Assembly: GCA_964573505.1 (NCBI GenBank)
Contig: CAZNMS010000017.1
Coordinates: forward strand, 1 to 43,274
Reading direction: 5' to 3'
From: AM-0621 sp964573505
Lineage (GTDB): Bacteria; Planctomycetota; Planctomycetia; Planctomycetales; Planctomycetaceae
DNA length: 43,274 nucleotides
How positions within the stretch are numbered: position 1 is the stretch's first letter; every line of letters starts with the position of its first letter. Below are positions 18,903 to 27,151 of the stretch, one piece after another. Under the pieces are notes generated by a model, which worked only from the letters and a program-made list of their open reading frames with translations, ran no database searches and had not been told where the DNA came from. Made by a program: the position numbers and the translations under genes.

Positions 18903-21323
18903 TTATGATTGCATATAAAATGCAGATTTAGTCTCGTCGAAGTTCAGTCCTTGATCGCGCATGGCTTGAATGATCGGCTCGACTACGACGGCCCCGAGTG
19001 CCCAGTGGAGTCGTGCCAATTGACTGAAGATTGAATTGATTGTTTTGGGGACTCGGCATTGGGGGAGCTTGAAGGCGGATTGGTAGAACGATTTCGCTTC
19101 GTCGAGTTCTCCCAGTATCAAGCAGGCTTCGCCTTCGGTGGCGAAGACCCAGATTTGCTCGTTTTCGTCGGGGCGGAGCGGGCCGCAGATTTCTCGGGTG
19201 ATGCGTGCGTATTGCGCGGCGAGTTCGGGTTCACCGTGCAGCAGGGCCATCGTCGCGGCGTTGATGGCAGGGTAGTAGTGGCCGCTGAATTCGAAGGCTT
19301 CGCGGTAGCACGCCAATGCGTGACCGTAGCGCTGGCAGCCGGAATGTTTTGACTTCACGAACTCGGTCAGGCTCAGACGAGGATTGTCGGCGGCCCAGAG
19401 TGCATCGCCCATTTCTTTGTAGGCACGGCCGACTCGGCACAGGAGTTCGTGGTCTCGGAACTGGCTGCACAACGAACGCATGTCTTGAACGACTGCCAGT
19501 GCCTCTGATGGCTGGTTCGAATTGGCGAGGGCTAAGGCCAATTCGGTTCTCAGGCTTACGGCGTTCGGGAATTCTTCTAAGGCCCGCTTGAGAACGGCGG
19601 CGGATTGTTCGTACTGCGGCGGCTCTAATTCAGACAACCTCGTGCCATGAGCTAACGGTATGAGATGAGTGAACTCGCGCGTGCTTTTGGGGGCGAGCTC
19701 GGGATGTTTCAGGCGTGCGGCGAGTCCGGTTCGATGATCGGCAACCGTCGACAACTGAGTCACAGCAACGCCCGCAGCGATCAAGGCCCAGGCTTGATGC
19801 GGGCCGTCGACCTGCCACTTCGCGGTGAGTAATCCATAGGCCGCGAGTGCGAAATAATACTCGTCTTTCCAACGATGGTGGCGATCCAGTTCATATCCCA
19901 GCCAGCAGGCGGCTTCCTTCCGCAGGCTGTAAAATAAGCACAAGGCTCGATCAACAATCGGATGCCGAGTCGGCGACCGATCTTCATCCGTGATGCGTTT
20001 TTCGGCTTGAGCTTCACCGTCGATGCCACGGGTCAGGTGAGCTAATGCCTGCTCGAACAAGACGGCAATTTCGAGTTGTCTTGCGTGCTTCGCAGCATCT
20101 GCTTGAGCCATGGTGGGAGCAGGCTGGCAAGCAGCGGTGACTGCCGGAGCTTGTTGATCGCTGTCGTCGAGCGATCCTTCTGCGGACGTCTTCGGCTTGA
20201 ATGTTTGCGTCTCGGGAACTTTGAAATGCCGCGAGACCTCGGGCATATCATTCACATGCAATGAGAGGTAGTGCCTTAAGGCAGATCGAGCTTCGGAAGA
20301 ATCACACAGGTGTGAGAGCAAGCGGCACTTGAGTTCCATCTCCAGTTTGACGAAGTCCCACGCAGGCAAATTCTTGGTAGACATATCGCCGTAGTCGAAG
20401 ACGCTGGGCTGAAAGACTTCATTCCGCAAGATCCCGACGACGACGTTGCGGCCATGCAGATCACCATGCCCCGGTCCCAAGAGCGTGGCGGGCATTTGCG
20501 GTGTGTTGGTACCAATCAGCATCGCGCGGAAATAGTCGACCGGGTCGAGATAGAGCGGCATCTCGGTGCTCTTGGGATTCCGCAGCGCTGTCGTCAGCCA
20601 CAAGGCATCTCGGCGGAGCAGTTGCAGACGCGGATCATTCAGCCAGCGATCCCAAGCTGACTTCCCGGCCCAGAGCTTCGAGTCCTTTGTGAGTTCGTGC
20701 CTATAGAACTCGACAACCGGCTGAGCGTCCTGATCGTTGGCCGAGCGATAACAGCAGCGGAACATGTCGCTGTAGAGCTCAATCAGCAGACGTTCGAACG
20801 ACTTGCATTCCGGGACGTTGGTTTGGATGGCTCGCTTAACGGCATCCTCCAACGGTCGAGCGGCGTTGTCGTGATTGTCGGCACCATAGAGTCGGTAGGC
20901 GTCTTGATAGACCACCGCCGACCTCTGCTTGGCCGGAACGTCTGATTGAGCCACCACAACATGGCGTACCGGTGACAGCAACCGGCTGACGTGTCCCTTC
21001 TCCGCGAGCGTCTGATACCAGCCTTCATAATCTCGCTCGACTTCAGCTCTCAGGCCGATCTTCACGAGGTTGGATTGCGGCGGCGCGGCGTGCTTGGATT
21101 GTCCTTTTGCGACCGCCGAACTCGCCAATACCGCGAGCACAATGCGGCGTCGCTCGTCTTGGTTGTAACCGAGGAACACGTCATAGACCGTGATCTCGCG
21201 AAAGCCTTGATTCGCGAAAACGCGTTCCAACTCTTCAGAGAGCTGATTAATAAACTCCTCGCCCAGCCGCACCTTCGCCCGAGCCCGTTCCCACCACTGC
21301 ACACGACGTTTATTCGATGACAT
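18903..21323 (-). CDS. APH/kinase-like protein with TRAFs-binding-type TPR module (TCAD9-like)
   Basis: The product is 806 residues. After an N-terminal helical module (1-70) comes a protein-kinase/aminoglycoside-phosphotransferase-like fold. VKIG places a candidate ATP-binding Lys at 88, Glu94 or Glu96 follow, the catalytic loop is GHGDLHGRN (285-293), and the metal-binding FDYGD includes Asp310 and Asp313. The run NLPAWDFVKLEMELKCRL after it is reminiscent of the ternary-complex-associated domain TCAD9 found in STAND/MoxR conflict systems. Residues about 560-806 are TPR-like. The part at 668-750 (GHYYPAINAATMALLHGE, GEACLILGELDEAKSFYQSA) is the same kind of module as in the cyclase protein. 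The substrate is unknown; a protein, nucleotide or small molecule are all possible. AGAGGG lies about eight bases before the ATG. It sits between two DUF4062 genes on the same strand. Confidence 0.8.
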   Translation of the reverse strand: MSSNKRRVQWWERARAKVRLGEEFINQLSEELERVFANQGFREITVYDVFLGYNQDERRRIVLAVLASSAVAKGQSKHAAPPQSNLVKIGLRAEVERDYEGWYQTLAEKGHVSRLLSPVRHVVVAQSDVPAKQRSAVVYQDAYRLYGADNHDNAARPLEDAVKRAIQTNVPECKSFERLLIELYSDMFRCCYRSANDQDAQPVVEFYRHELTKDSKLWAGKSAWDRWLNDPRLQLLRRDALWLTTALRNPKSTEMPLYLDPVDYFRAMLIGTNTPQMPATLLGPGHGDLHGRNVVVGILRNEVFQPSVFDYGDMSTKNLPAWDFVKLEMELKCRLLSHLCDSSEARSALRHYLSLHVNDMPEVSRHFKVPETQTFKPKTSAEGSLDDSDQQAPAVTAACQPAPTMAQADAAKHARQLEIAVLFEQALAHLTRGIDGEAQAEKRITDEDRSPTRHPIVDRALCLFYSLRKEAACWLGYELDRHHRWKDEYYFALAAYGLLTAKWQVDGPHQAWALIAAGVAVTQLSTVADHRTGLAARLKHPELAPKSTREFTHLIPLAHGTRLSELEPPQYEQSAAVLKRALEEFPNAVSLRTELALALANSNQPSEALAVVQDMRSLCSQFRDHELLCRVGRAYKEMGDALWAADNPRLSLTEFVKSKHSGCQRYGHALACYREAFEFSGHYYPAINAATMALLHGEPELAAQYARITREICGPLRPDENEQIWVFATEGEACLILGELDEAKSFYQSAFKLPQCRVPKTINSIFSQLARLHWALGAVVVEPIIQAMRDQGLNFDETKSAFYMQS

Positions 21324-21416
21324 TTCTTGGCCCTCTCGATGTGGAAAATTGCTTTAATACTCAAGTGAGGCACGTGATCCGATCGGACAGAAACTCGAAC
21401 GCAGCGAGCGCGGAAG

Positions 21417-21480
21417 ACGCAGAGGATGAATGAGTCGTTCTTCTCCTGTCTTCACTCTGCGAACACAGCGTTCTCTGCGT
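21417..21480. repeat. short spaced inverted repeat between two array genes
   Basis: ACGCAGAG at 21417-21424 and CTCTGCGT at 21473-21480 are perfect inverted copies 48 bases apart, with a further CTCTGCG inside at about 21455. They fill most of the 158-base gap between the DUF4062-TPR and the kinase-like genes. Similar CTCTGCG strings occur at the right end of the window (about 43262). It may be a dispersed intergenic repeat; a regulatory role is not shown. Confidence 0.4.
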
Positions 21481-21481
21481 T

Positions 21482-24400
21482 TCAATCCTTCTTCTGTTCC
21501 GGCACCGGGCCGAGGAGTTCGTCGAGGTGCGGGGCGATGGGTTCGCTGAGCGGCAAGAACCAGACTTTGGGTTTGTTCTGCTCGCGGTACTGCCGATCGA
21601 GTTCTTCGAAGACTTCTTTGGTCGACTTGGCGGGGCCAAGCATTTGGTCGAGCAAGGGCAACGCGGACTGATCTACCGGCAGTTTCGCGAGGTCTGCTTG
21701 TGCTTTGAGTTTGGCCCGCGCTTGAGCCAACGCGGCAGTGGCATCGACTTTAGTAAGAGGTGACAGAAGCTTGTTCTCCTTCAGATCGGCGAGCAGTTGC
21801 TCGGTCTGTTTCTTCACGGCTGCAGAGTCTTTGTCGTCGCCATACGCCTTCAGCGATTCTGCGGCTTCGCGTTGAGCGGCGTCGCGGTCGTTGAGTCGCC
21901 ATTCACAGAGTGCCAAGCGATAGCGGGCTCGACCTTTTGCGAGAGGCGTGATCGCGTCCCCTTCGCGCAGCCCCGAAAGCAGCTTTCGCAGTTCGTCGCG
22001 TGCCGGTTCCACCTCGCCCAATTCTCGGAGTGCGGCCGCGCGGTTCATGCGCGTCGTGAATGCGATTGCCGCTTGGTCCGGCTTGTTAGCCAGCAGCTTC
22101 AGCGACTCCTCGTAGTGAGCAACGGCGGTGGCATGATCCCCACGACGAAACGCCGCGACGCCTACAGCATTCAGAGACGCGGGATTTGGCTTGCAGAGTT
22201 CGTCGAGATGCGGGGCGATCGGTTGTTCGGGCTTCAGGAGATAGACGTCAGGCTTGCGTTCCGCTTTGTATTGCCGATCCAACGCCGCCAGCACATCCGC
22301 CACGGGCTTCGCTGGACCGAGCAACCGATCGACTTCGGGGACGATCGCCATCAGCGGACTCCGCGTGTCCATTGCGACTTTGATCTTTCGTTGGATCTCA
22401 TCATCTGACACGTTTCGTAACTTACAAAGTTTGCGATATTTCTCCTTATCTCTTCGTGATTCAGGATGCTCGTACCCTGTCTTTGCGCTGAAGATGGCAT
22501 CAATCACGATCTGTCGGAAGAACAGAGGCTCGGCCTCCGTCAGACGGTCCGTGGCCTGGAGCAACTGCGCCAGGTTGTTGAGTGCTGCAGCGACTAGAGG
22601 GTGTTTATCACTCAGCGATTTCTCATACATCGCCACCGCTCGCCGCATCAGCGGCTCGGCCTCCGCCAGACGGTTTGTGGCGTAGAGCAACGTCGCCAAG
22701 TTGTTGACCTTTAATGCGACGTCGGGGTGCTCAGCTCCGTAGGACTGCTCGTCGATGGCCAGCGCGCGGCGTTTCAGCGGCTCAGCTTCTACTAGACGGT
22801 TTGTGTCCTCAAGCAATATCGCCAGGTTGTTCAGGGCAGTGGCGAATAATGGATGTTCCTCGTCCAGCGACTTCTCTAAAACCGCGAGAGCTCGGAAAAG
22901 GAGCGGTTCTGCAATAGCAAGCCGGTTCGTATTCAGCAGCAGCCGCCCCAAGTTGTTCATGTCGCGACCCACATTCGGATGGTCGGGACCGTACGCCTTC
23001 TCGTCGATCGCGAGTGCCCGTCGCATCAGGTTTTCAGCCTCTGCCAGACGGTTTGTGTCCTGTAGGTGCTGCGCCAGGTTGTTGAGGTCACGAGCCACAT
23101 TCGAATGGAAAGGTCCGGACACACTTTCATCGATGGTCAGGGCGCGGCGCATCAGTGGCTCGGCCTCCAGCGGACGGTTCGTGGCCTTAAGCAACCACGC
23201 TAAATTATTGAGCTGTGTGGCGAAGTGAGGGTGCTCGGATCCATTGGACTGTTCCACAATGGCCATCGCGTGACGCATCAGCGGCTCCGCCTCCGCCACA
23301 CGGTTCGTGGTCTGGAGCAGCACCGCCAAGTTGGTCATGGCAACCGCTTTATCTTGTCGATTGGCTGCCAATGCGAGTGCCGCACGCTGGTGCGGTTCTG
23401 CGTCGAGATATTGGGCGAGCGTGCAATGCAACGTCCCTAAATCGTTTCGGGCTTCGAACCAGTCGGGGGCAAGTTCGGCCACCTTTTCTCGCAGTTTAAG
23501 CGCCGATGCCCATTGGAGTTTCGTTTCCAAAAGTTCCGCATTGAGGACCATTGCCTGCAAGGTTCTTTTCAGTTGCTCCTTCTCTGATTCGACACGAGCT
23601 TGAGACTGTTTGACCTGCTTTGCCTGCCGTTCGGCCGTCTCCAATGTGGATGACGACCTACTCTCCAAATAGGCCAGGGCTTCGTCGGTCCCTTCCTTCT
23701 GCAAGATTTCCGCAGCGCGCTGGAAGACCGGGCTGGCTCCCTCCTTCAGGCCCTCCTGAATCAACTTGATCAGGTCGTCGACCCGGCCGAGCGCGAGGTC
23801 ACGTTCCTTTTCGATCTCGGCAATCAAACGGCCGCGTCCTTTTTCGTCGGGTAAAGCTTTGATCTTCGCTTCAGCTGTAGCATGAATCTCTTTCCGAATA
23901 CGGTTTGCGAGCACGGCGGGATTAGCCAATACTTGAGCGACCTTTTCGATCGACGCTTCAACCTTCTCTAGAGACTTCTCGACGTGCTGCTCTGTCTTGG
24001 CTTGCGCATCGTCAATCCGTTCCGCAATCGTCGCTTGGGCTTGATTCACTTGCTCGGCAGTTGACTCTTTGAGCGTCTCGGGAAGGTGCCGCTGTTGAGT
24101 CGAGACGTAGAGGCCGATGCCGATCGACACCAGCACGAGACTTGCGACGATCACTAAATTCCGAGTCACGCTGCGCTGCCACCAACGAAATGCCTGACGC
24201 ATTTCGGCAAACTCGTCGCGCAGGCGCTCGATTTTTAGTTCGACGTCGGTGTCACTGTTGGCTCCGTGAAAGAGGTGCCCGTCGCGTTTCCAGCGCTCAC
24301 GCCAGGCGTCTTGCAAGGCTCGACGTTCGGCTTGATAGCCGGCCGGATCGGGATCGTTGGGATCGTGCGAGCGGTCTAATTCATCGACAGCTCGGTCGCG

Positions 24401-24739
24401 CGTGCAGCCATCGTCGGCGAAGATCAGCCAGGTCTTCTTGCCTCGGGCTCGCGCGTAGAGGAATTCAAATTGCGTGTACGAGATCCGGGTGAAGCCGTCG
24501 TGCTCGAACTCGGCGCTGGCGGTGGGCGGTTCGGCTCCGTAGCCGTGTCCCACCAACTGAATCAGACCTTCGCAGTCGTCGATCTTGTCTCGCAGCACCT
24601 GCCGCAGGTCGCCGGACTCGGTGCCAAAGATGTCCTGCCAGACTGGGTCATAACCCAATCGAGACAACACGTTGGCCACCAACTGACGCGTCGTGCCTAA
24701 CTCAGACGAGACTGACGAAATGAAGATTCGCGGCTTCAT
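21482..24739 (-). CDS. DUF4062-TM-coiled coil-kinesin-light-chain-type TPR protein
   Basis: The product is 1085 residues from the ATG at 24739, which has GGAG six bases upstream and begins directly with DUF4062 (MKPRIFISSVSSELG). An in-frame start seven codons earlier is less likely. DUF4062 covers about 3-110 (IQLVGHGYG, TWLIFADDG). One membrane helix lies at about 192-213 after a basic/aromatic stretch. A coiled coil follows (about 215-400), then at least six 42-residue TPRs of kinesin-light-chain type, each with AEPLxRRAxAI and LNNLAxLLxxTNR. The C-terminus has two copies of an unrecognised block ending IAPHLDEL, one before and one after a helical spacer. The protein has no NTPase. It probably acts as a sensor or scaffold whose TPRs face away from the cytosol, with DUF4062 inside. 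It lies 338 bases after the Nudix gene. Confidence 0.86.
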   Translation of the reverse strand: MKPRIFISSVSSELGTTRQLVANVLSRLGYDPVWQDIFGTESGDLRQVLRDKIDDCEGLIQLVGHGYGAEPPTASAEFEHDGFTRISYTQFEFLYARARGKKTWLIFADDGCTRDRAVDELDRSHDPNDPDPAGYQAERRALQDAWRERWKRDGHLFHGANSDTDVELKIERLRDEFAEMRQAFRWWQRSVTRNLVIVASLVLVSIGIGLYVSTQQRHLPETLKESTAEQVNQAQATIAERIDDAQAKTEQHVEKSLEKVEASIEKVAQVLANPAVLANRIRKEIHATAEAKIKALPDEKGRGRLIAEIEKERDLALGRVDDLIKLIQEGLKEGASPVFQRAAEILQKEGTDEALAYLESRSSSTLETAERQAKQVKQSQARVESEKEQLKRTLQAMVLNAELLETKLQWASALKLREKVAELAPDWFEARNDLGTLHCTLAQYLDAEPHQRAALALAANRQDKAVAMTNLAVLLQTTNRVAEAEPLMRHAMAIVEQSNGSEHPHFATQLNNLAWLLKATNRPLEAEPLMRRALTIDESVSGPFHSNVARDLNNLAQHLQDTNRLAEAENLMRRALAIDEKAYGPDHPNVGRDMNNLGRLLLNTNRLAIAEPLLFRALAVLEKSLDEEHPLFATALNNLAILLEDTNRLVEAEPLKRRALAIDEQSYGAEHPDVALKVNNLATLLYATNRLAEAEPLMRRAVAMYEKSLSDKHPLVAAALNNLAQLLQATDRLTEAEPLFFRQIVIDAIFSAKTGYEHPESRRDKEKYRKLCKLRNVSDDEIQRKIKVAMDTRSPLMAIVPEVDRLLGPAKPVADVLAALDRQYKAERKPDVYLLKPEQPIAPHLDELCKPNPASLNAVGVAAFRRGDHATAVAHYEESLKLLANKPDQAAIAFTTRMNRAAALRELGEVEPARDELRKLLSGLREGDAITPLAKGRARYRLALCEWRLNDRDAAQREAAESLKAYGDDKDSAAVKKQTEQLLADLKENKLLSPLTKVDATAALAQARAKLKAQADLAKLPVDQSALPLLDQMLGPAKSTKEVFEELDRQYREQNKPKVWFLPLSEPIAPHLDELLGPVPEQKKD
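22510..23330 (-). repeat. 126-bp tandem repeats encoding TPRs
   Basis: About six and a half diverged tandem copies of a 126-base unit are visible inside the DUF4062-TPR gene. They are recognised by the recurring plus-strand strings like CTCGGCCTCCGCCAGACGGT spaced 126 bases apart. They encode the 42-residue TPRs. The copies differ at many synonymous and non-synonymous sites, so the array is old rather than freshly expanded. Confidence 0.8.
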
Positions 24740-24818
24740 GAACGGCTCCGCAATTCGCAAACCTTGATTGACGAGGACTTACCTAACTCGGGCTTTGCCC
24801 GCATCCGAAAGGTATGAA

Positions 24819-24859
24819 GGACTTCCAGTCCGTCACTCCGATCGACGGACTAGAAGTCC
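24819..24859. repeat. intergenic hairpin between the Nudix and DUF4062-TPR genes
   Basis: GGACTTCCAGTCCGTC (24819-24834) and its inverted partner (24844-24859) form a 16-bp stem with one mismatch and a nine-base loop. The string GTCCGTCGTACAA after the right arm recurs at about 25030-25042, so the 338-base gap holds one full and one partial copy. There is no T-run, so a classic intrinsic terminator is not supported. It looks like a dispersed planctomycete intergenic palindrome. Confidence 0.65.
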
Positions 24860-25077
24860 GTCGTACAAAGATGCGCGCACGGCGCGGACTTGAAACTGGT
24901 CGGACGCCTCGATTGGCATGCTATCACAGACGGACATGCCGTCGCCTGTGTCTCAATCGGTCGGTTGTCGTGAAATTGTGAGTGTGGGCCAGCGGGGAAT
25001 GACCCGAGACAGACACGACGGAGCAGAGGTCCGTCGTACAAGAAACTCATGGCTCAATCTCAAACGGCGGTTTCATT

Positions 25078-25971
25078 TCAGGTCGTCTTCAGGTCGCCGA
25101 GCTGCTCCAACACGAAACGCATTGTCGGGCTGATGAGCTTGTTGTCCCGAGTACGTTCGCTGCGGATTTCGGCGGCGGTGAGCCAGCGGTTCTCGGGCAT
25201 TGAACTGATCGGTCGCAAAACTGATTCTGAAAACGTGACGTCGATGGCGGTGATCTCGTACTGAGTCCACTGCCAATAGCCGGTTGACCACGCGGAGTAA
25301 CTCAAAGAATGGTGGTCGCCGAGCGTCACGACGGAAGGCTCGACATGCAGCTCTTCATGGAGTTCTCGCAACATGCACTCGGTCTTGGTTTCTCCGGCTT
25401 CCTCGTGACCGCCGACCAAGAAGTAACGACCCCAACGCGTGTTGTACTGAGCGAGCCATTCCGGGCCGGTCGAGGTTTCTCGACGGATCATGGCCACACA
25501 CGCAGTCGACGTTCGCGGGTGCGGAGTTGCTACCGGCGGAAACGATCGCTTGCTGTTGAGCGCCGCTTCTTTGAGTTGCTTGACCAAGTCTTTGGCGGTC
25601 TCCGAAACATCATCGTCCGCAGCGGCTAAGACTTCGTCGGGAGTCAGCCATTTGCCCACCGTGTCCGGCGGCAGATCCAGTGACGACGCTGCGTAGCAGT
25701 AGCACTGAATCTCATAACCACCGACTTGATGCGTGCGCGGGTTCGTTTGCAAAACAGGAGTATCCAACAACAAGCCAAGCCCCTGCGTGGGTCGGCTACC
25801 GAGATCTTCCTCAACGCAACGAGCGGCAGCTTCGTCACCGGTTTCAGCGTCTCGCAGTTTGGTGATCGGAAAGCTGTAACGATCCCAGTTGGGCTTGAGC
25901 GTCAACAACACTCGGCCCTGATGGTGAGTGATCGCGGTCGCTGCTCGGACCGTGCGAATGGGATTGCTCAT
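25078..25971 (-). CDS. tandem Nudix-domain protein, first domain degenerate
   Basis: The product is 297 residues with two Nudix-like halves. The C-terminal half (about 155-295) has a near-canonical Nudix box at 188-210 (GHEEAGE, then LRELHEELHV) with all the metal-binding Glu residues; His replaces the usual Gly near its end. The N-terminal half (about 8-120) has only a decayed box (38-60, KLRDAETGDE, then RCVEEDLG) in which key acidic positions are altered, so it is probably structural or regulatory. Nudix enzymes hydrolyse nucleoside diphosphates linked to other groups, such as ADP-ribose, NAD or alarmones; the substrate here is unknown. AAGGA lies eight bases before the ATG. It is the first gene of the array and divergent from the LysR-type gene. 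In an island of NTPases and a cyclase it may clear or make a signalling nucleotide, which is inference. Confidence 0.85.
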   Translation of the reverse strand: MSNPIRTVRAATAITHHQGRVLLTLKPNWDRYSFPITKLRDAETGDEAAARCVEEDLGSRPTQGLGLLLDTPVLQTNPRTHQVGGYEIQCYCYAASSLDLPPDTVGKWLTPDEVLAAADDDVSETAKDLVKQLKEAALNSKRSFPPVATPHPRTSTACVAMIRRETSTGPEWLAQYNTRWGRYFLVGGHEEAGETKTECMLRELHEELHVEPSVVTLGDHHSLSYSAWSTGYWQWTQYEITAIDVTFSESVLRPISSMPENRWLTAAEIRSERTRDNKLISPTMRFVLEQLGDLKTT

Positions 25972-26040
25972 GAATCTTGTCCTTGAGTCGGAGTGAGATT
26001 GGGGGCTTTGTTGCTGCCTGAGAGAAAGATATCGTCCAAG

Positions 26041-26080
26041 ATTCGTCTATAGAATCGTTGTTTCTGATTCCATAGCATCA
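26041..26080. promoter_or_regulatory. two dyads, candidate LysR-type operators
   Basis: The 166-base region between the divergent Nudix and LysR-type genes contains ATTC-N7-GAAT (26041-26055), which fits the T-N11-A pattern of LysR-family boxes. It also contains TGAT-N8-ATCA (26065-26080). Both lie where a regulator could affect either gene. No binding data are implied. Confidence 0.45.
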
Positions 26081-26137
26081 TCAAATGTGGTTATGCCATG
26101 ACGACATAGGCCACGTAACGAAAACCAGAAAGCTGGA

Positions 26138-27151
26138 ATGAGCAAGGCGATCAAAGACGCTGAATCTATTCAGGCAGGCGACGAAGGCACTCCTCAGCCG
26201 ACGATCGACGCGATCCGAGCATTGGTGGCGTTTGCGGATGCTGGGAATTCAGTAAGCGAAGCCGCGAGACGTTTGAAATCCAGTCAGCCAGTGGTGTCGG
26301 TCAAACTCAGAGTGTTTCAGGCAGGCGACCGACCTCGAGCGGTCTTGCTCGAACGAGATGCCGATGGACGATCGTTGCGACTCACCGAGGCGGGACAGCA
26401 CGCTCTCCCTGTGATGCGCGAGATGGTCCGTCAATACGATCAATTGTTCTTACATCTAAAAGGCGAAGCCGAGAGTCCTCGGCAAGTTCGCGTCGCCGTT
26501 GGGGCTTTTGGCGCGGAGTTTTTACTACCCCCGGTGATCGCAAAAATCATGGCATCATCCGGCAAAGACAGCAGTGCGACCTTTACGGTGCGAACCAGTG
26601 TCATGCGTGGCCGAGATCGCATCATCGGAGTGGCTGAAGGCAAATACGATGTTGCCATCGTTAGCCACACTCCCGAACAAGTACGCGAGACCCTTCGAGA
26701 TGCTCGAATCCGTGAGCAGTCCGTCGAATGTCAGCCACTCCTCCGACTGCCCATGATTGTCGCTGCTGGTCGAGATACTGCCGCAGGAATCGAGCTCGAC
26801 CGAGCTAAGAAATCGAAACCATTGCCGCTAGAAATGTTGACTCAGTGGCCGCTAGTGGGACCGGATCAAAACTCGGGCATACGCCGTCGACTTGAGGCTG
26901 CTTTGCCAGATCCACAGCTACTGTCATTTGCTACCGAAGGCGGAGGCTGGACCGCCGCTCGCGAATTTGCCCGCTACGGCATCGGTGTAGCAATCATTCC
27001 AGAGAAAGTCATTGGCGCTCACGACCGCGACGCGTTTGTTTCCCGGCGGCTTGATGAACGGTTTGAGTTAGAGGAGTTCATAGTCTTACGAGCAGGCAAA
27101 ACGACGGATGCGATCAATCAACTAATTACGGTTCTCCGCCACTCGTTTTGA
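26138..27151 (+). CDS. LysR-family transcriptional regulator
   Basis: The product is 337 residues. An N-terminal winged helix-turn-helix at about 23-85 (ALVAFADAGNSVSEAARRL, then SQPVVSVKL and RLTEAGQ) is of LysR type. A linker helix and a periplasmic-binding-protein-like effector domain follow (VRVAVGAF, FLLPPVIAKI, YDVAIVSH, GVAIIPEKVI). Family members bind upstream of a divergent gene and respond to a small ligand. That fits its position facing the Nudix gene and the rest of the array, and the intergenic dyads. The ligand is unknown. The final codons coincide with a sequence almost identical to the end of the ISL3 element at 35430, so the natural C-terminus may have been changed by an insertion. 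Confidence 0.85.
   Translation: MSKAIKDAESIQAGDEGTPQPTIDAIRALVAFADAGNSVSEAARRLKSSQPVVSVKLRVFQAGDRPRAVLLERDADGRSLRLTEAGQHALPVMREMVRQYDQLFLHLKGEAESPRQVRVAVGAFGAEFLLPPVIAKIMASSGKDSSATFTVRTSVMRGRDRIIGVAEGKYDVAIVSHTPEQVRETLRDARIREQSVECQPLLRLPMIVAAGRDTAAGIELDRAKKSKPLPLEMLTQWPLVGPDQNSGIRRRLEAALPDPQLLSFATEGGGWTAAREFARYGIGVAIIPEKVIGAHDRDAFVSRRLDERFELEEFIVLRAGKTTDAINQLITVLRHSF

Noticed and set aside
18903..21323. aminoglycoside resistance kinase
   Set aside because: The HGDLHGRN loop is shared, but the protein is about three times the usual length, carries a TPR module and sits in a STAND island.
22510..23330. regularly spaced repeats resembling an array
   Set aside because: The 126-base period, diverged copies and open frame show coding TPRs, not a CRISPR array. 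No short identical repeat with unique spacers is present anywhere I looked.
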